Below, piece after piece: positions 1-8,858 of a DNA stretch of 64,000 bases; position 1 is the first letter of the stretch; each line of letters starts with the position of its first letter. The stretch lies in assembly GCF_014200455.1 (NCBI RefSeq), contig NZ_JACHBW010000006.1, positions 248,001 to 312,000 on the forward strand, written 5' to 3'. The translations under genes were made by a program, and so were the position numbers. This DNA comes from Paraburkholderia bannensis (GTDB lineage Bacteria; Pseudomonadota; Gammaproteobacteria; Burkholderiales; Burkholderiaceae). The notes below the pieces were generated by a model. That model searched no databases. It was given only the letters and a program-made list of their open reading frames with translations, and was not told the DNA's origin.

Positions 1-558
1 AACGGTGAGCGGGCCGGCCGCGCTCGCGTCCACATCGGGGAAATTCACGTTCAGGCACACCGGCGCGTCGTGTGAAATGGCCGCCAGACGGCGGATCACA
101 TCGGGCGCGAGCGCGCGGGCGGTATCCCAGCGTACGTGTTCACGGTCGCGGAAGGTCTGGCTCAGCGCGATCGAGGGCAGGCCGAGCAGCAGGCCCGTCA
201 TGGCAGCGCCCACCGTGCCCGAGAACATCGTCTCCACCCCGAGGTTCGCGCCGCGATTGATGCCGGACAGCACCAGCGCAGGCGTCACGTCGCCCATCAG
301 GTGGCGCACCGCCATCACCACGCAGTCGCCGGGCGTGCCCAGCACGCCGAAGCGGCGCTCGCCGCGGCGGCTCACGCGCAACGGCGAATGCAGGCTGATC
401 GAATGGGACGTGCCGCTCTGATCGTGCTCCGGCGCGACCACCCACACTTCATGGGCGAGTTCGGCGGCGACGGCTTCGAGGACGGCGAGGCCGGGCGCGT
501 CTATGCCGTCGTCGTTGGTCAGGAGCACGCAGGGGAGTTTCGCTTCGGATGCGGACAT
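1..558 (-). CDS. surE: SurE-family 5'/3'-nucleotidase (C-terminus beyond window)
   Basis: SurE proteins are metal-dependent phosphatases that remove phosphate from nucleoside monophosphates in the cytoplasm. The reading frame starts at the ATG complementary to 556-558. The N-terminal LLTNDDGIDAPG stretch carries the paired Asp residues that bind the metal, followed by SGTSHSISLHSPL, GTPGDCVVMAV and the LVLSGINRGANLG loop, all family hallmarks. About 186 residues are visible out of a usual 250 or so; the rest lies left of position 1. From memory, the housekeeping Burkholderia SurE sits in a surE-pcm-nlpD-rpoS cluster and starts more like MRILLSNDDG. The different neighbour and the longer N-terminus here suggest a second, paralogous copy. 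The family call is firm; the paralogue status is inference. Confidence 0.88.
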   Translation of the reverse strand, partial: MSASEAKLPCVLLTNDDGIDAPGLAVLEAVAAELAHEVWVVAPEHDQSGTSHSISLHSPLRVSRRGERRFGVLGTPGDCVVMAVRHLMGDVTPALVLSGINRGANLGVETMFSGTVGAAMTGLLLGLPSIALSQTFRDREHVRWDTARALAPDVIRRLAAISHDAPVCLNVNFPDVDASAAGPLTV

Positions 559-760
559 GGCAAGTCTCTTTCAGGGGTTCAAGGCAGACGGAATGCGGCA
601 GTGGCCATTATGGGAGAAGGCGCGCTATTTCGCGACGGATCACGCCATATTGGAGATAGACTAACGCGCAGCAGTGGCGGCCTGCCGGTTTGCGCGCAGG
701 CCGCGCCCTTCGTTTGATGCACCTGTTGCGTTGTTGCGGCGCCCGCCGCGAGGAGACTCC

Positions 761-1831
761 GTGAAGCCGCAAGAACTGCCAGATATCGCTCGCGCGCTGT
801 TCGTCATCGCGATCCTCTGCGCGCTGACGGTCGGTTCCCTCTACGTCATGCGTCCATTCATTCCGGGCCTTATCTGGGCGACCATGATCGTGGTCGCCAC
901 CTGGCCCGCCATGCTCGCCGTCGAGCGGCGCTGCGGCAAACGGCGCGGCATCGCCACGCTCATCATGCTGCTGATCCTGCTGGTGGTGATCGTCCTGCCG
1001 CTCTATTCGGCGATCTCCACACTCGCCGAGCACGGCGGCGAGATCATGGGCCTGATCCGCAGCCTGCCCAGCTACACGCTGCCGCCGCCGCCGATGTGGA
1101 TTCACGACCTTCCGATGGTCGGCTCGCGCATCGCCGGCGAATGGCAGACGCTTTCCGATGCCGGTCCCGGCGGTCTGCTCGCGCGTCTGGAGCCTTACGT
1201 GTCGATCGCCGCGCACTGGCTCATTGGCCATGCGGCCTCGGTGGGCGTGTTCGTGATGCATATGGTGATTACCGTCATCATCACCGGCATCCTCTATATG
1301 CAGGGCGAGAAAGCCGCTGCGTTCGTGGTGCGCTTCGCGCAGCGTGTCGGCCCGCGTTACGGCGAGGAAGCCGTGCGCCTCGCCGGCGCTGCCATTCGCG
1401 CGGTGGCGCTGGGCATCGTCGTGACGGCGGTGCTGCAGTCGGCGCTGGGCGGCATTGGTCTTGCGGTTGCGGGCGTGCCGGGCGCGGGTGTGCTGACCGC
1501 GCTCATGCTGATGCTGTGCCTCGCGCAGATCGGCCCTGGCCTGCCGCTGTTCGGCGGCGCGATCTGGCTGTTCGTACACGACTCGCATGTAGCGGCGATC
1601 CTGCTCGGCGTGTGGTCGGTGATGGTCGTCATGCTCGACAACTTCGTGCGCCCGGTGCTGATCCGCCGCGGCGTGAATCTGTCGATGCTGCTGATTCTTT
1701 CGGGCGTGCTGGGCGGCATGTTCGCCTTCGGCATCGTGGGGCTCTTTATCGGGCCGGTGATTCTGGCGGTCTCCTCCACGCTGTTGACCGCCTGGATCAA
1801 CACCGCCGCGACGCCCGCCGCCGACGCCTGA
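761..1831 (+). CDS. AI-2E/PerM-family membrane transporter
   Basis: This is a 356-residue polytopic inner-membrane protein of the AI-2E transporter (PerM/YdiK) family, whose substrates are mostly unproven. The frame is open from 674, but GTG at 761 is preferred because AGGAG lies at 751-755 with a 5-base spacer, and the upstream part is Arg/Pro-rich and unlike the family. Hydrophobic helices occur near the N-terminus (two), around residues 65-90 and 150-185, and as a dense block over the last 150 residues. The C-terminal signature DNFVRPVLIRRGVNLSMLL followed by FGIVGLFIGPVIL is characteristic of the family. It stands alone between surE, which runs the other way, and the Clp ATPase gene. Substrate is not predictable. 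Confidence 0.88.
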   Translation: MKPQELPDIARALFVIAILCALTVGSLYVMRPFIPGLIWATMIVVATWPAMLAVERRCGKRRGIATLIMLLILLVVIVLPLYSAISTLAEHGGEIMGLIRSLPSYTLPPPPMWIHDLPMVGSRIAGEWQTLSDAGPGGLLARLEPYVSIAAHWLIGHAASVGVFVMHMVITVIITGILYMQGEKAAAFVVRFAQRVGPRYGEEAVRLAGAAIRAVALGIVVTAVLQSALGGIGLAVAGVPGAGVLTALMLMLCLAQIGPGLPLFGGAIWLFVHDSHVAAILLGVWSVMVVMLDNFVRPVLIRRGVNLSMLLILSGVLGGMFAFGIVGLFIGPVILAVSSTLLTAWINTAATPAADA

Positions 1832-1846
1832 CGAGGCGCACAGCGC

Positions 1847-1886
1847 CGCCCATCGGGAACCGGGACGAAAACCGTCTCGATGGGCG
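1847..1886 (+). terminator. Possible hairpin terminator after the permease gene
   Basis: The inverted repeat CGCCCATCG (1847-1855) and CGATGGGCG (1878-1886) begins 15 bases after the permease stop codon. The 22-base interior can pair in part. There is no run of T, so it may be a weak terminator or only a transcript-end hairpin. Confidence 0.35.
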
Positions 1887-2114
1887 ATTCATCAGATTGT
1901 TCGTTGCCCCGCGTTTCCACGCCCCCCTTGGCAGGCAGGCAGTTAAACGACACGCCCGTTCATTCGACGTTACGATGACGGCTGGACTTCGCTTGGCTCT
2001 TGCGTTCTTCGCACTCACTCGCGCTTAACCGCGCCTGACTCGCTGCACACGTCGTCCCGTTTCCCCGGAGCGCTCGCGTGTCCGCGCGCGGCGCTGCGCT
2101 TTTCAGGAGGGGAA

Positions 2115-4778
2115 ATGGCTCAGTTCAACTGCGACATATGCGGCGTGCGGCCCGCGAGCGTGCGGGTGGCCGTGTTGCAGGACGGCAGACGGCGCTTTCT
2201 CGATGTCTGCGATTATCACTACGCCCAGCTCACGCGCCATCAGCGCACGCTGAGCCCGCTCGAATCGCTGTTCCGCGCCGCGCAGCAGCAGGCCGAAGCC
2301 GCCCCCGGCCAGACGCCCACGCATACGATGGAAGCCGGCGACGGCGCCATCGTCGAGCGTCATTTCAGCGACGTCGCGCGCGAATTGCTGCAACGGGCCG
2401 CCGAGCGCGCGCTGCAGTTCGGGCGCCGCGAAGTCGATACCGAGCATCTGCTTTACGAACTCGCGGGCAACGAGGCGGGCGCGGCCATGCTCACGCGCCT
2501 GGGCATCGAGCCCACCGACGTGCGCGCCTTTATCGACGCCAATGCGCAAAAGCGCGACCCCGTCGCGGCCGGCGACGAAGGCCGCGTGGCCGTGTCGCCG
2601 CGTTTGAAGGGCGCGCTCGACCGCGCCTTTCTCATCTCACGCGAACTCGGCCATAGCTACGTTGCGCCCGAACACTTGCTGCTCGGCCTTGCGCAGGTGC
2701 CGGACAGCTTCGCGGGGCATCTGCTGGCGCGCTACGGCGTGACGCCGCAAAAGATGCTGCAAAGTCTCGTTGAAGCGCAGGGCGACCCGCGCGAGCGGCC
2801 CGCCGCCAAAGCGCCCAGCCCCACGCCGCAACTCGATCAATACAGCCGCGATCTCACTGCGCTCGCCAGCGACGGCAGGCTCGATCCCGTGATCGGGCGC
2901 TCCAGCGAGATCGAAACCGTCGTGGAAGTGCTCGCACGGCGGCGCAAGAACAATCCGGTGCTGATCGGCGAACCGGGCGTGGGCAAGACCGCGATTGCCG
3001 AGGGACTGGCCCAGCGCATGCTCAACGGCGATGTGCCCGAATCGCTGCGCGGGCGGCGTCTGGTCGAGCTGAATGTCAACGGCCTGATTGCCGGGGCGAA
3101 ATATCGCGGCGAATTCGAGGAGCGCGTGAAGGGCGTGATGGAGGAAATCGCCGCGCAACGCGACAACCTTGTGCTCTTTATCGATGAAGTGCATATGATC
3201 GTCGGCGCGGGACAGGGCGGCAGCGAAGGCGGGCTCGATATCGCCAACGTTTTCAAGCCGGCGATGGCGCGCGGCGAGCTTAATCTGATCGGCGCGACCA
3301 CCCTTTCGGAGTACCAGAAGTACATCGAAAAGGACGCCGCGCTCGAACGGCGCTTCCAGCCCGTGTTCGTCGCCGAGCCGAGCGTGGATCAGACCATCAA
3401 CATCCTGCGCGGGTTGCGCGACAAGCTTGAGGTGCATCATCACGTGACGATCCGCGACGACGCGCTGGTCGCCGCCGCCGAACTTTCCGACCGCTATATC
3501 ACCGGCCGCTTCCTGCCCGACAAGGCGATCGACCTCATCGATCAGGCTGCGGCGCGCGTGCATCTATCGGCCACTTCCCGGCCTGCCGCGATTCTCGAAC
3601 TCGAGGCCGAACTCGCGCAGCTCAAGCGCGAGCAGGACTACGCGGCCACGCGCAAGAATTTCGAGCGCGCCCACGCTCTGGACGAACCGATCGCGGACAA
3701 GGAAAAGTCGCTCGTGGATGCGACCGGCGAATGGAAGGGGCGGCTGGGCTCGGTGACGTCCGACGTGACCACCGAACAGGTCGCCGAGATCGTCTCGAAG
3801 CTCACCGGTGTGCCCGTCACGCAACTCACCGCCGAAGAGCGCACGCGCCTGCTCGAAATGGAAGCACGCCTGCACCAGCGAGTGATCGGCCAGCAGCAGG
3901 CGATTACGGCGGTGAGCGACGCGGTGCGCCGTTCGCGCGCGGGTTTGCGGCGCGGCCGGCGGCCCACGGCGGTGTTCCTGTTCCTCGGGCCCACGGGCGT
4001 GGGCAAGACCGAACTGGCGAAGGCGCTGGCGGAAGTGGTGTTCGGCGACGAGGACGCGATCGTGCGCATCGACATGAGCGAATACATGGAGCGTCACGCG
4101 GTGTCGCGCCTGATCGGCTCGCCGCCGGGTTATGTCGGCCACGATGAAGGCGGCCAGTTGACCGAGCGCGTGCGCCGCCGTCCCTATAGCGTGATCCTGC
4201 TCGACGAAATCGAAAAGGCTCACCCGGATGTCTACAACGTGCTGTTGCAGGTGTTCGACGATGGCCGCCTCACCGACGGCAAGGGCCGCGTGGTCGATTT
4301 CAGCAATACGGTGGTGATCGCCACGAGCAATCTGGGATCGGAGTCGGTGTCGGGGCAGAAGCGCTCGGGACCGGGCTTCCTGACCAGTGCCGACGCCTCG
4401 ATGCAGAGCGCGGTGCTGGGTGAATTGCGTCAGCACTTCCGCCCGGAATTCCTGAACCGCATCGACGACATCATCATCTTCAAGCCGCTCACCGACGACG
4501 AACTGCGCTCGATCGTGCGCCTGCAACTGGAGCAGGTGCAACGCATGGCGCGTAGCCAGGATATCGATCTGACGTTCGACGAGAGCGTGGTGGATTTCCT
4601 TGCCGCCGATGGCTATCGGCCCGAATACGGCGCACGCGAACTAAAGCGGCAGATCCAGCAGAGCGTGGAAAACGAACTGGCCAAGGAAATGCTCAAGGGC
4701 GAGGTGAAGGAGGGCACGAAGGTGGTGTGCCGCTATGACGCCGCGCAGAAGCAGTTGTTGTTTGCGACGCAGGGCTGA
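2115..4778 (+). CDS. ClpG/ClpK-like AAA+ disaggregase with N-terminal zinc motif
   Basis: An 887-residue Hsp100 ATPase. An N-terminal module carries Cys6, Cys9, Cys32 and His35 (CDIC and CDYH), a probable zinc site. A Clp N-type repeat domain follows (about 80-220), then AAA-1 with Walker A GEPGVGKT near 284, a short ClpC-like middle insert, AAA-2 with Walker A GPTGVGKT near 626, and a C-terminal ClpB-type small domain. This order matches the stand-alone disaggregases ClpG and ClpK, which confer heat tolerance, better than ClpA, ClpB or ClpC. A PGF tripeptide near 752 lies where ClpC has its VGF ClpP-docking loop, so ClpP binding cannot be excluded. AGGAGG at 2104-2109 supports the start. It is monocistronic and ends before a strong terminator. 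Naming as ClpG rather than ClpC is inference from the zinc module. Confidence 0.82.
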   Translation: MAQFNCDICGVRPASVRVAVLQDGRRRFLDVCDYHYAQLTRHQRTLSPLESLFRAAQQQAEAAPGQTPTHTMEAGDGAIVERHFSDVARELLQRAAERALQFGRREVDTEHLLYELAGNEAGAAMLTRLGIEPTDVRAFIDANAQKRDPVAAGDEGRVAVSPRLKGALDRAFLISRELGHSYVAPEHLLLGLAQVPDSFAGHLLARYGVTPQKMLQSLVEAQGDPRERPAAKAPSPTPQLDQYSRDLTALASDGRLDPVIGRSSEIETVVEVLARRRKNNPVLIGEPGVGKTAIAEGLAQRMLNGDVPESLRGRRLVELNVNGLIAGAKYRGEFEERVKGVMEEIAAQRDNLVLFIDEVHMIVGAGQGGSEGGLDIANVFKPAMARGELNLIGATTLSEYQKYIEKDAALERRFQPVFVAEPSVDQTINILRGLRDKLEVHHHVTIRDDALVAAAELSDRYITGRFLPDKAIDLIDQAAARVHLSATSRPAAILELEAELAQLKREQDYAATRKNFERAHALDEPIADKEKSLVDATGEWKGRLGSVTSDVTTEQVAEIVSKLTGVPVTQLTAEERTRLLEMEARLHQRVIGQQQAITAVSDAVRRSRAGLRRGRRPTAVFLFLGPTGVGKTELAKALAEVVFGDEDAIVRIDMSEYMERHAVSRLIGSPPGYVGHDEGGQLTERVRRRPYSVILLDEIEKAHPDVYNVLLQVFDDGRLTDGKGRVVDFSNTVVIATSNLGSESVSGQKRSGPGFLTSADASMQSAVLGELRQHFRPEFLNRIDDIIIFKPLTDDELRSIVRLQLEQVQRMARSQDIDLTFDESVVDFLAADGYRPEYGARELKRQIQQSVENELAKEMLKGEVKEGTKVVCRYDAAQKQLLFATQG

Positions 4779-4819
4779 AGCGCGACGGGAGTTTTCACTT
4801 TATCGGATTGGAAACGGCG

Positions 4820-4861
4820 AACGCGGCGGCGAGACACGAAATCTCGCCGCCGCGTTTTATT
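4820..4861 (+). terminator. Rho-independent terminator of the Clp ATPase gene
   Basis: Perfect 15-bp arms AACGCGGCGGCGAGA (4820-4834) and TCTCGCCGCCGCGTT (4842-4856) enclose a 7-base loop and are followed by a T-rich stretch. It starts 42 bases after the stop codon. Confidence 0.85.
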
Positions 4862-5005
4862 TTGGGGTCTGCAATTTTAATTTGCACATTATATGAATAA
4901 TGTCTAAATATTCAGGATATGACGTTAGATATTTGATGGTTTACGTTGTATTACGCGTCAAATTTTTGATTTTCGCATCGGAAATCGAGAAAACTTCCAG
5001 CCGCA
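4862..5005. other. AT-rich intergenic stretch without a recognised gene
   Basis: This stretch is much richer in A and T than the rest of the window (for example AATTTTAATTTGCACATTAT near 4870). No frame with family motifs was seen on either strand. Together with the adjacent ligase remnant it looks like a rearranged or acquired segment. Confidence 0.4.
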
Positions 5006-5185
5006 TCACAGCGTTTTCAGCGCCGAACGCTTGAGCTTCCCCGTTTCCGTACGCGGCAGGGCGTCGATAAACGCGTCCAGTCGCGGGTATCTGTACGCCG
5101 CCACCGCGCGCTTTACGAACTCCTGCAGGTCCGCCACCATCGCCGCGTCGCCCTTGAATCCGGAGGTCGGCGCGGTGAAGACGAC
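5006..5185 (-). pseudogene. C-terminal remnant of an acyl/aryl-CoA ligase
   Basis: Read on the - strand and ending at TGA (5006-5008), one frame gives a run ending FIDALPRTETGKLKRSALKTL. This is the C-terminal motif of AMP-forming acyl- or benzoate-CoA ligases, including the catalytic Lys of the PRTxTGK motif, preceded by a typical AAYRYPRLDAF segment. Upstream of about 5185 the similarity fades and no Walker-like or adenylation core motif follows, so at least 85% of the gene is missing. It lies in an AT-richer gap between two intact genes. It is best read as the scar of a deletion or of an old rearrangement. The motif is seen directly; the origin is inferred. Confidence 0.6.
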
Positions 5186-5546
5186 GCTGGTGCGAAAACT
5201 GACGGGTGTCTTGCACTTCAGGCAGAAAGTGCAGTCGCTCCAACGACCATGCGATGCTGCATCCCGTCGGCGATCGATTTCAATACGCTTTAAAGCAGCG
5301 AGCGTTTAATCGGTGAGCTTGAGAGCTGGCATTGAATTCGCGTACGCAGTCGGGCCGCGTAATGAACAGAGCGCTTCTTTACGTGGCTTTCAAACGCATT
5401 CCGACACACGCAGTTTTCTGTCTATCGATCAGCCATCCTTACGAATCGATTCGCGCGCGAGCCTCGCGCCGATGCTTCGAGCAGCCGCAGTCCGGTCTTT
5501 TTCGTTTCTCAACCCTACGATCCGAATTGAGCGGGAGCCTTCATTG
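5186..5546. other. Gap between ligase remnant and OpgC-like gene; no gene recognised
   Basis: An open frame runs through 5313-5546 into the acyltransferase gene, but its product has no membrane or family motif and no ribosome site. It is treated as an upstream region that probably contains the promoter of the acyltransferase gene. Nothing else was recognised. Confidence 0.4.
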
Positions 5547-6635
5547 ATGAGCCACACAGCGCAGCGATCGACCGAAATCGACTTCTTTCGCGGTTTCGCA
5601 TTGATTGCGATTGCACTCGACCACATTCCTTCCAGCGTGCTTTCGCATGGCATGCTGCACACTTTCGCTTACTGTGATTCGGCGGAAGTGTTTGTCTTCG
5701 TGAGCGGCTATGTTTCGGCGGCGAGCTGGCTCGCGATTGCTGCGCGCAAGGGAGTCGATGCTGCAAACTGGCGCTTTTTTCGGCGCAGCCGGGAGATCTA
5801 TGCCGCCTATCTGTGCGCGGCGGTGTTGATGCTGCTTTCTGGTGCGGCAGCCGTGGCCTTGCACGTGGATTCGCCGCTTGTGGAGGTGTCGGGTTTCGTG
5901 CGTTTCGCGGCGCATCCGTTGGCGATGCTCGGCAATATCGCGATCTTTCGCGATCAGCCGTATCTAGCGGGAGTCTTGCCGCTGTATGTCGTGCTCGTGC
6001 TCGCGTTGCCGCTCGTGATGCCGCTCGCGCGGCGCGCGCCAGCGGCCGCTTTGCTGGGCAGCTTCGCGCTCTGGTTCGCGAGCAGCTGGCTCGGGGGCTA
6101 TCTGCCTTGCGTGCCCGGCTCGATCTGGCCGTTCAATCCTTTTGCGTGGCAGGCGATGTTCGTGCTGGGCCTGTTGTGTCGGCTTTATCCGGTCTCGAAT
6201 ACGTTTCAGACCTCGCGCGTTGGCCGCAGCCTGACGCTGCTCGCCTGCGTGCTGGTCGCCACGTTCGCGTTCGTGCGTCTGTGCGTCGAAGTCGATCCGC
6301 AGCCGGGCTATATGAAACAGAACCTCGCGAGCGTGCGCATCGTCAGCTTCGCCGCCGTGGCCTGGCTCGCGGCGCAGGCCACGCGCCTTGGCTGGGTCGG
6401 CTGGCTTGCGCAGCGCGTGCCGGGCATCGTCACGGTGGGTCAGCAGGGGCTCGTCTGCTTCGTGGGCGGCGCGCTCGCGTCGAACACGATCGATACGCTG
6501 ATGCGCGCGACCCATGCGAACACGCTGTTGCCGGCGCGCCTCGCGGGCGACGCGCTCGCCATCGGCGCGCTGGTGATGCTCGCGGGTGGCGCGCGACGCT
6601 GGAAAGGCGTGCGGCCACGCGTTGCGCTTACGTAG
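5547..6635 (+). CDS. OpgC-like membrane acyltransferase
   Basis: A 362-residue polytopic membrane protein of the OpgC family, which in other Proteobacteria succinylates osmoregulated periplasmic glucans. The N-terminus reads RSTEIDFFRGFALIAIALDH, with the early Asp-Phe-Phe-Arg-Gly and Asp-His positions of this family. It is followed by about ten hydrophobic helices separated by short Arg-rich loops. The start is set at ATG 5547, where GGGAG lies 10 bases upstream; the frame is open to 5313 but that part is not family-like. No opgG or opgH genes are nearby, so glucan modification is a family-based guess. An alternative substrate such as exopolysaccharide or lipopolysaccharide is possible. Confidence 0.75.
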   Translation: MSHTAQRSTEIDFFRGFALIAIALDHIPSSVLSHGMLHTFAYCDSAEVFVFVSGYVSAASWLAIAARKGVDAANWRFFRRSREIYAAYLCAAVLMLLSGAAAVALHVDSPLVEVSGFVRFAAHPLAMLGNIAIFRDQPYLAGVLPLYVVLVLALPLVMPLARRAPAAALLGSFALWFASSWLGGYLPCVPGSIWPFNPFAWQAMFVLGLLCRLYPVSNTFQTSRVGRSLTLLACVLVATFAFVRLCVEVDPQPGYMKQNLASVRIVSFAAVAWLAAQATRLGWVGWLAQRVPGIVTVGQQGLVCFVGGALASNTIDTLMRATHANTLLPARLAGDALAIGALVMLAGGARRWKGVRPRVALT

Positions 6636-6653
6636 CGCTCGTTGTCGCGTCTG

Positions 6654-7427
6654 TTACGACTGCGCGAGTTCGCGCACGTCGGTGGTGGGCGATGTTCCGA
6701 ATGCGTCGCTCAACGCATAGTCGATCAATTGGCGGGCGGAATCCTCGGGCGTCGCGAGCTTGCCCGTCTGCTTGAGTTCTTCAAAACGCCCGCGCAACGG
6801 AAAATGTTCGACCGCGGTGGCGCGGATGGTCGCCTGCATGCCGGTGTCCACCACGCCAGGCGCCACGCTGCTGATACTCACGCCCGCAGGTGCGTCGAGT
6901 GCAACCGCCCGCGCATGATGATCAAGCGCGGCCTTGGTGGCGCAATAAACGCTCCAGCCCGCGTAGGCACTGCGCGCCGCGCCGCTGGAGATATGCACGA
7001 TGCGGCGCTCCTCGGCCTGCACGGCGGCGAGGGCGTTGGCCAGCATCAGCGGCGCGGCGACGTTGAGCGTGACCGCGCGGGCAATCGCAATCGCCCCTTG
7101 CGCACCGAGCGGCGCGATGGGATCGACCATGCCTGCGTTGTTGAACAGCAGCACGCACTGCGCGCCTTGCGCGAAGCGCTGGAGCGCGCCGCTGGCGAGC
7201 CAGCTTTCGACGGCCTCGGGATCGGCGAGATCGAGGGATGCCTCTACAAATCGGGGCGCCGCTGCCAGGCGCTCATCTTTCGCCAGAGACGGATGCCCGC
7301 TGCGTCCCACGCCCAGCACGTCGATCTGGCGCTCGAACAGCAGTTCGGCCAGCGCGGCGCCCAGACCACGCGAATGGCCCGTGACGACCGCGCGTATGGA
7401 GGAGGGGGGAATACTGGTTTGAGTCAT
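6654..7427 (-). CDS. SDR-family NAD(P)-dependent oxidoreductase
   Basis: A 257-residue classical short-chain dehydrogenase/reductase. Visible are the Rossmann glycine motif TGHSRGLG near residue 16, FNNAG near residue 94, the catalytic Ser in HISSGAARSAY, and the YCATK catalytic pair near residue 160. The next segment has the usual PGVVDTGMQ. The substrate cannot be read from the sequence. It is convergent with the OpgC-like gene (18 bases between stops) and stands alone. A perfect tandem repeat of GGGGGAAAACAA (7436-7459, + strand) lies just upstream of its start. Confidence 0.85.
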   Translation of the reverse strand: MTQTSIPPSSIRAVVTGHSRGLGAALAELLFERQIDVLGVGRSGHPSLAKDERLAAAPRFVEASLDLADPEAVESWLASGALQRFAQGAQCVLLFNNAGMVDPIAPLGAQGAIAIARAVTLNVAAPLMLANALAAVQAEERRIVHISSGAARSAYAGWSVYCATKAALDHHARAVALDAPAGVSISSVAPGVVDTGMQATIRATAVEHFPLRGRFEELKQTGKLATPEDSARQLIDYALSDAFGTSPTTDVRELAQS

Positions 7428-7435
7428 GATTTATA

Positions 7436-7459
7436 GGGGGAAAACAAGGGGGAAAACAA
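7436..7459. repeat. Tandem 12-bp repeat upstream of the SDR gene
   Basis: Two exact head-to-tail copies of GGGGGAAAACAA lie 9 bases upstream of the SDR start codon. On the coding strand they read TTGTTTTCCCCC twice. They may affect the 5' leader of the mRNA or simply be a slippage product. Confidence 0.6.
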
Positions 7460-7758
7460 AAATCAGGAGCACGATGTGCTGGCTTGTCGGGCGAGCGCAT
7501 CGTCGGCGGCTGGGGGGAATCGGGGGTCCGACGCGGCGTGATTCGGACACGCGAAATGCGTTTTTTTGCGCTGCACACGCACGAAATCAAGAGAATCAGG
7601 CAAATCGGCGGGCATTCATTTTCGCGTTTTATGCCTTCGGACAGGCATCAAAAGCCGCGCCAGATCTGGCGAATCGCGGCCATAAAACGCGACGAGACAG
7701 AAATGCGTCGCGCGATTCGGTATCATAGCGTCCGATCCAATAAGGAAGAGAGCTGGAC
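7460..7758. promoter_or_regulatory. Divergent promoter region between SDR and proQ-like genes
   Basis: Roughly 300 bases without a gene. It includes the 14-bp perfect palindrome CGCCAGATCTGGCG (7658-7671), flanked by GCCGCG and CGCGGC, so a longer hairpin is possible. A -10-like TATCAT lies near 7720, about 35 bases before the proQ-like start. No gene was recognised in it. Confidence 0.4.
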
Positions 7759-8751
7759 GTGAAAGCCGCATCGCAACAACGCCGACCCCTGAGCCTCAAA
7801 GACGGGCTCCTTGAACTCAAGAAGAGCATGGGGCTGGGCACGGGGCAGCCGCCCGAAGAACAGGCGCAGTCGCCGCAAGGCAAGCACGCGCCCAAGGGCG
7901 CTCCGAAAGGCGCACAAGGCCAGCGACGCGCGCAAGGCGCGCCGGGCCACAAGGGCCCGAAGGGTCCTCGTCCGGCAGGCGCCGACGAGGCGCGCAATCG
8001 CGCCCGTCCCCAGCATGCGAAGGGTCAAGGCCAGGGCGCGGCTCAGGGCAAGCCTGCCGGCGAAGGCGGCAAGCCGCCGCGCCAGTCGCGCGGCCCGCGT
8101 GATGGCGAGCGTAATGAGCGCGGAGAACGCAGTGATCGCGGCGAACGCAGCAACAACCGCCAGCGTCCGGCCCGCGCGCAGCCGCAGATGGCTAATCTGA
8201 GCGAAGCCGAAAAGGCGCGCATCGAACGCAACCGCCAGCTGAACACGGTCTGGAACGTTTTTGCGAAGCTATATCCGGCATTCCGCGACCGTCTGCCGCT
8301 GAAGATCGGCGTCGCGGAAGACCTGGTCACGCGTCATCCCGACTACGAGCGCACGCTGATCGTCGCCGTGCTCAAGCGCCATGTGAACCATCCGCGCTAT
8401 CACGAGCGCGTCGCCGCAGGCGGCTCGCGCTTCGAACTGGACGGCAGCGCCTCGGAAGGCCCCGGCATCGATCCGTCGCACGTTGGCCGCGCCAACGCCG
8501 CGCTCGCTCGCCAGAAGGCCAAGGCCGAAGCCCAGGCCAAGGCCCAGGAAGCCGCGAAAACGGCACAACCTGCTGCTGTCGAAGCAGCGGCACCGGCGCA
8601 ACCGGAAGTGGCGGTGGAAGCTCCCGCTGCACCTGTGGCCAACGAAGCTGTTGAAGCTGCGCCGCAACCGGTCGAACCCGCCGCTGGCAACGACGCGGTG
8701 GCCCAAGGCACGGAAGGCAAGCAAGGCGCCACGCCCGCAGCCGACGCCTGA
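7759..8751 (+). CDS. proQ: ProQ/FinO-family RNA chaperone with long basic N-terminal tail
   Basis: ProQ/FinO proteins bind structured small RNAs and mRNA 3' ends and act as post-transcriptional regulators. This protein has 330 residues. The first 140 are low-complexity and rich in Gly, Gln, Arg and Pro, with repeats such as NERGERSDRGERSNNR. The ProQ domain spans about 143-255 (from LSEAEKARIERNRQLN, through LPLKIGV, to HPRYHERVAAGGSRFELDG). The tail is Ala/Glu/Pro-rich. GTG at 7759 is chosen because AAGGAAGAG lies 8 bases upstream. It ends before a strong terminator and is monocistronic. Compared with enterobacterial ProQ, the domain order is altered: the disordered basic segment precedes the RNA-binding domain. 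Confidence 0.85.
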   Translation: MKAASQQRRPLSLKDGLLELKKSMGLGTGQPPEEQAQSPQGKHAPKGAPKGAQGQRRAQGAPGHKGPKGPRPAGADEARNRARPQHAKGQGQGAAQGKPAGEGGKPPRQSRGPRDGERNERGERSDRGERSNNRQRPARAQPQMANLSEAEKARIERNRQLNTVWNVFAKLYPAFRDRLPLKIGVAEDLVTRHPDYERTLIVAVLKRHVNHPRYHERVAAGGSRFELDGSASEGPGIDPSHVGRANAALARQKAKAEAQAKAQEAAKTAQPAAVEAAAPAQPEVAVEAPAAPVANEAVEAAPQPVEPAAGNDAVAQGTEGKQGATPAADA

Positions 8752-8788
8752 GCGTCAAGCGCCCGCGCGGCGCTCTGTCTGGACGACA

Positions 8789-8830
8789 GCAAACCGCCCG
8801 GCAAGATTCACTTGCCGGGCGGTTTGCATT
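8789..8830 (+). terminator. Rho-independent terminator of proQ
   Basis: Arms GCAAACCGCCCGGCAAG (8789-8805) and CTTGCCGGGCGGTTTGC (8811-8827) are perfectly complementary around a 5-base loop. It lies 37 bases after the stop codon and may serve both converging genes. Confidence 0.85.
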
Positions 8831-8858
8831 CCTGCGTTCGGTTTAAACGTAGCCAGGT

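Noticed and set aside
2637..4541. Two long - strand frames opposite the ClpG-like gene
   Set aside because: Same effect: Arg/His/Asp/Val-rich products without domains, no ribosome sites, opposite an intact AAA+ gene.
5313..5546. Upstream extension of the OpgC-like gene
   Set aside because: The extension has no signal, helix or family motif. A ribosome site and family sequence begin at 5547.
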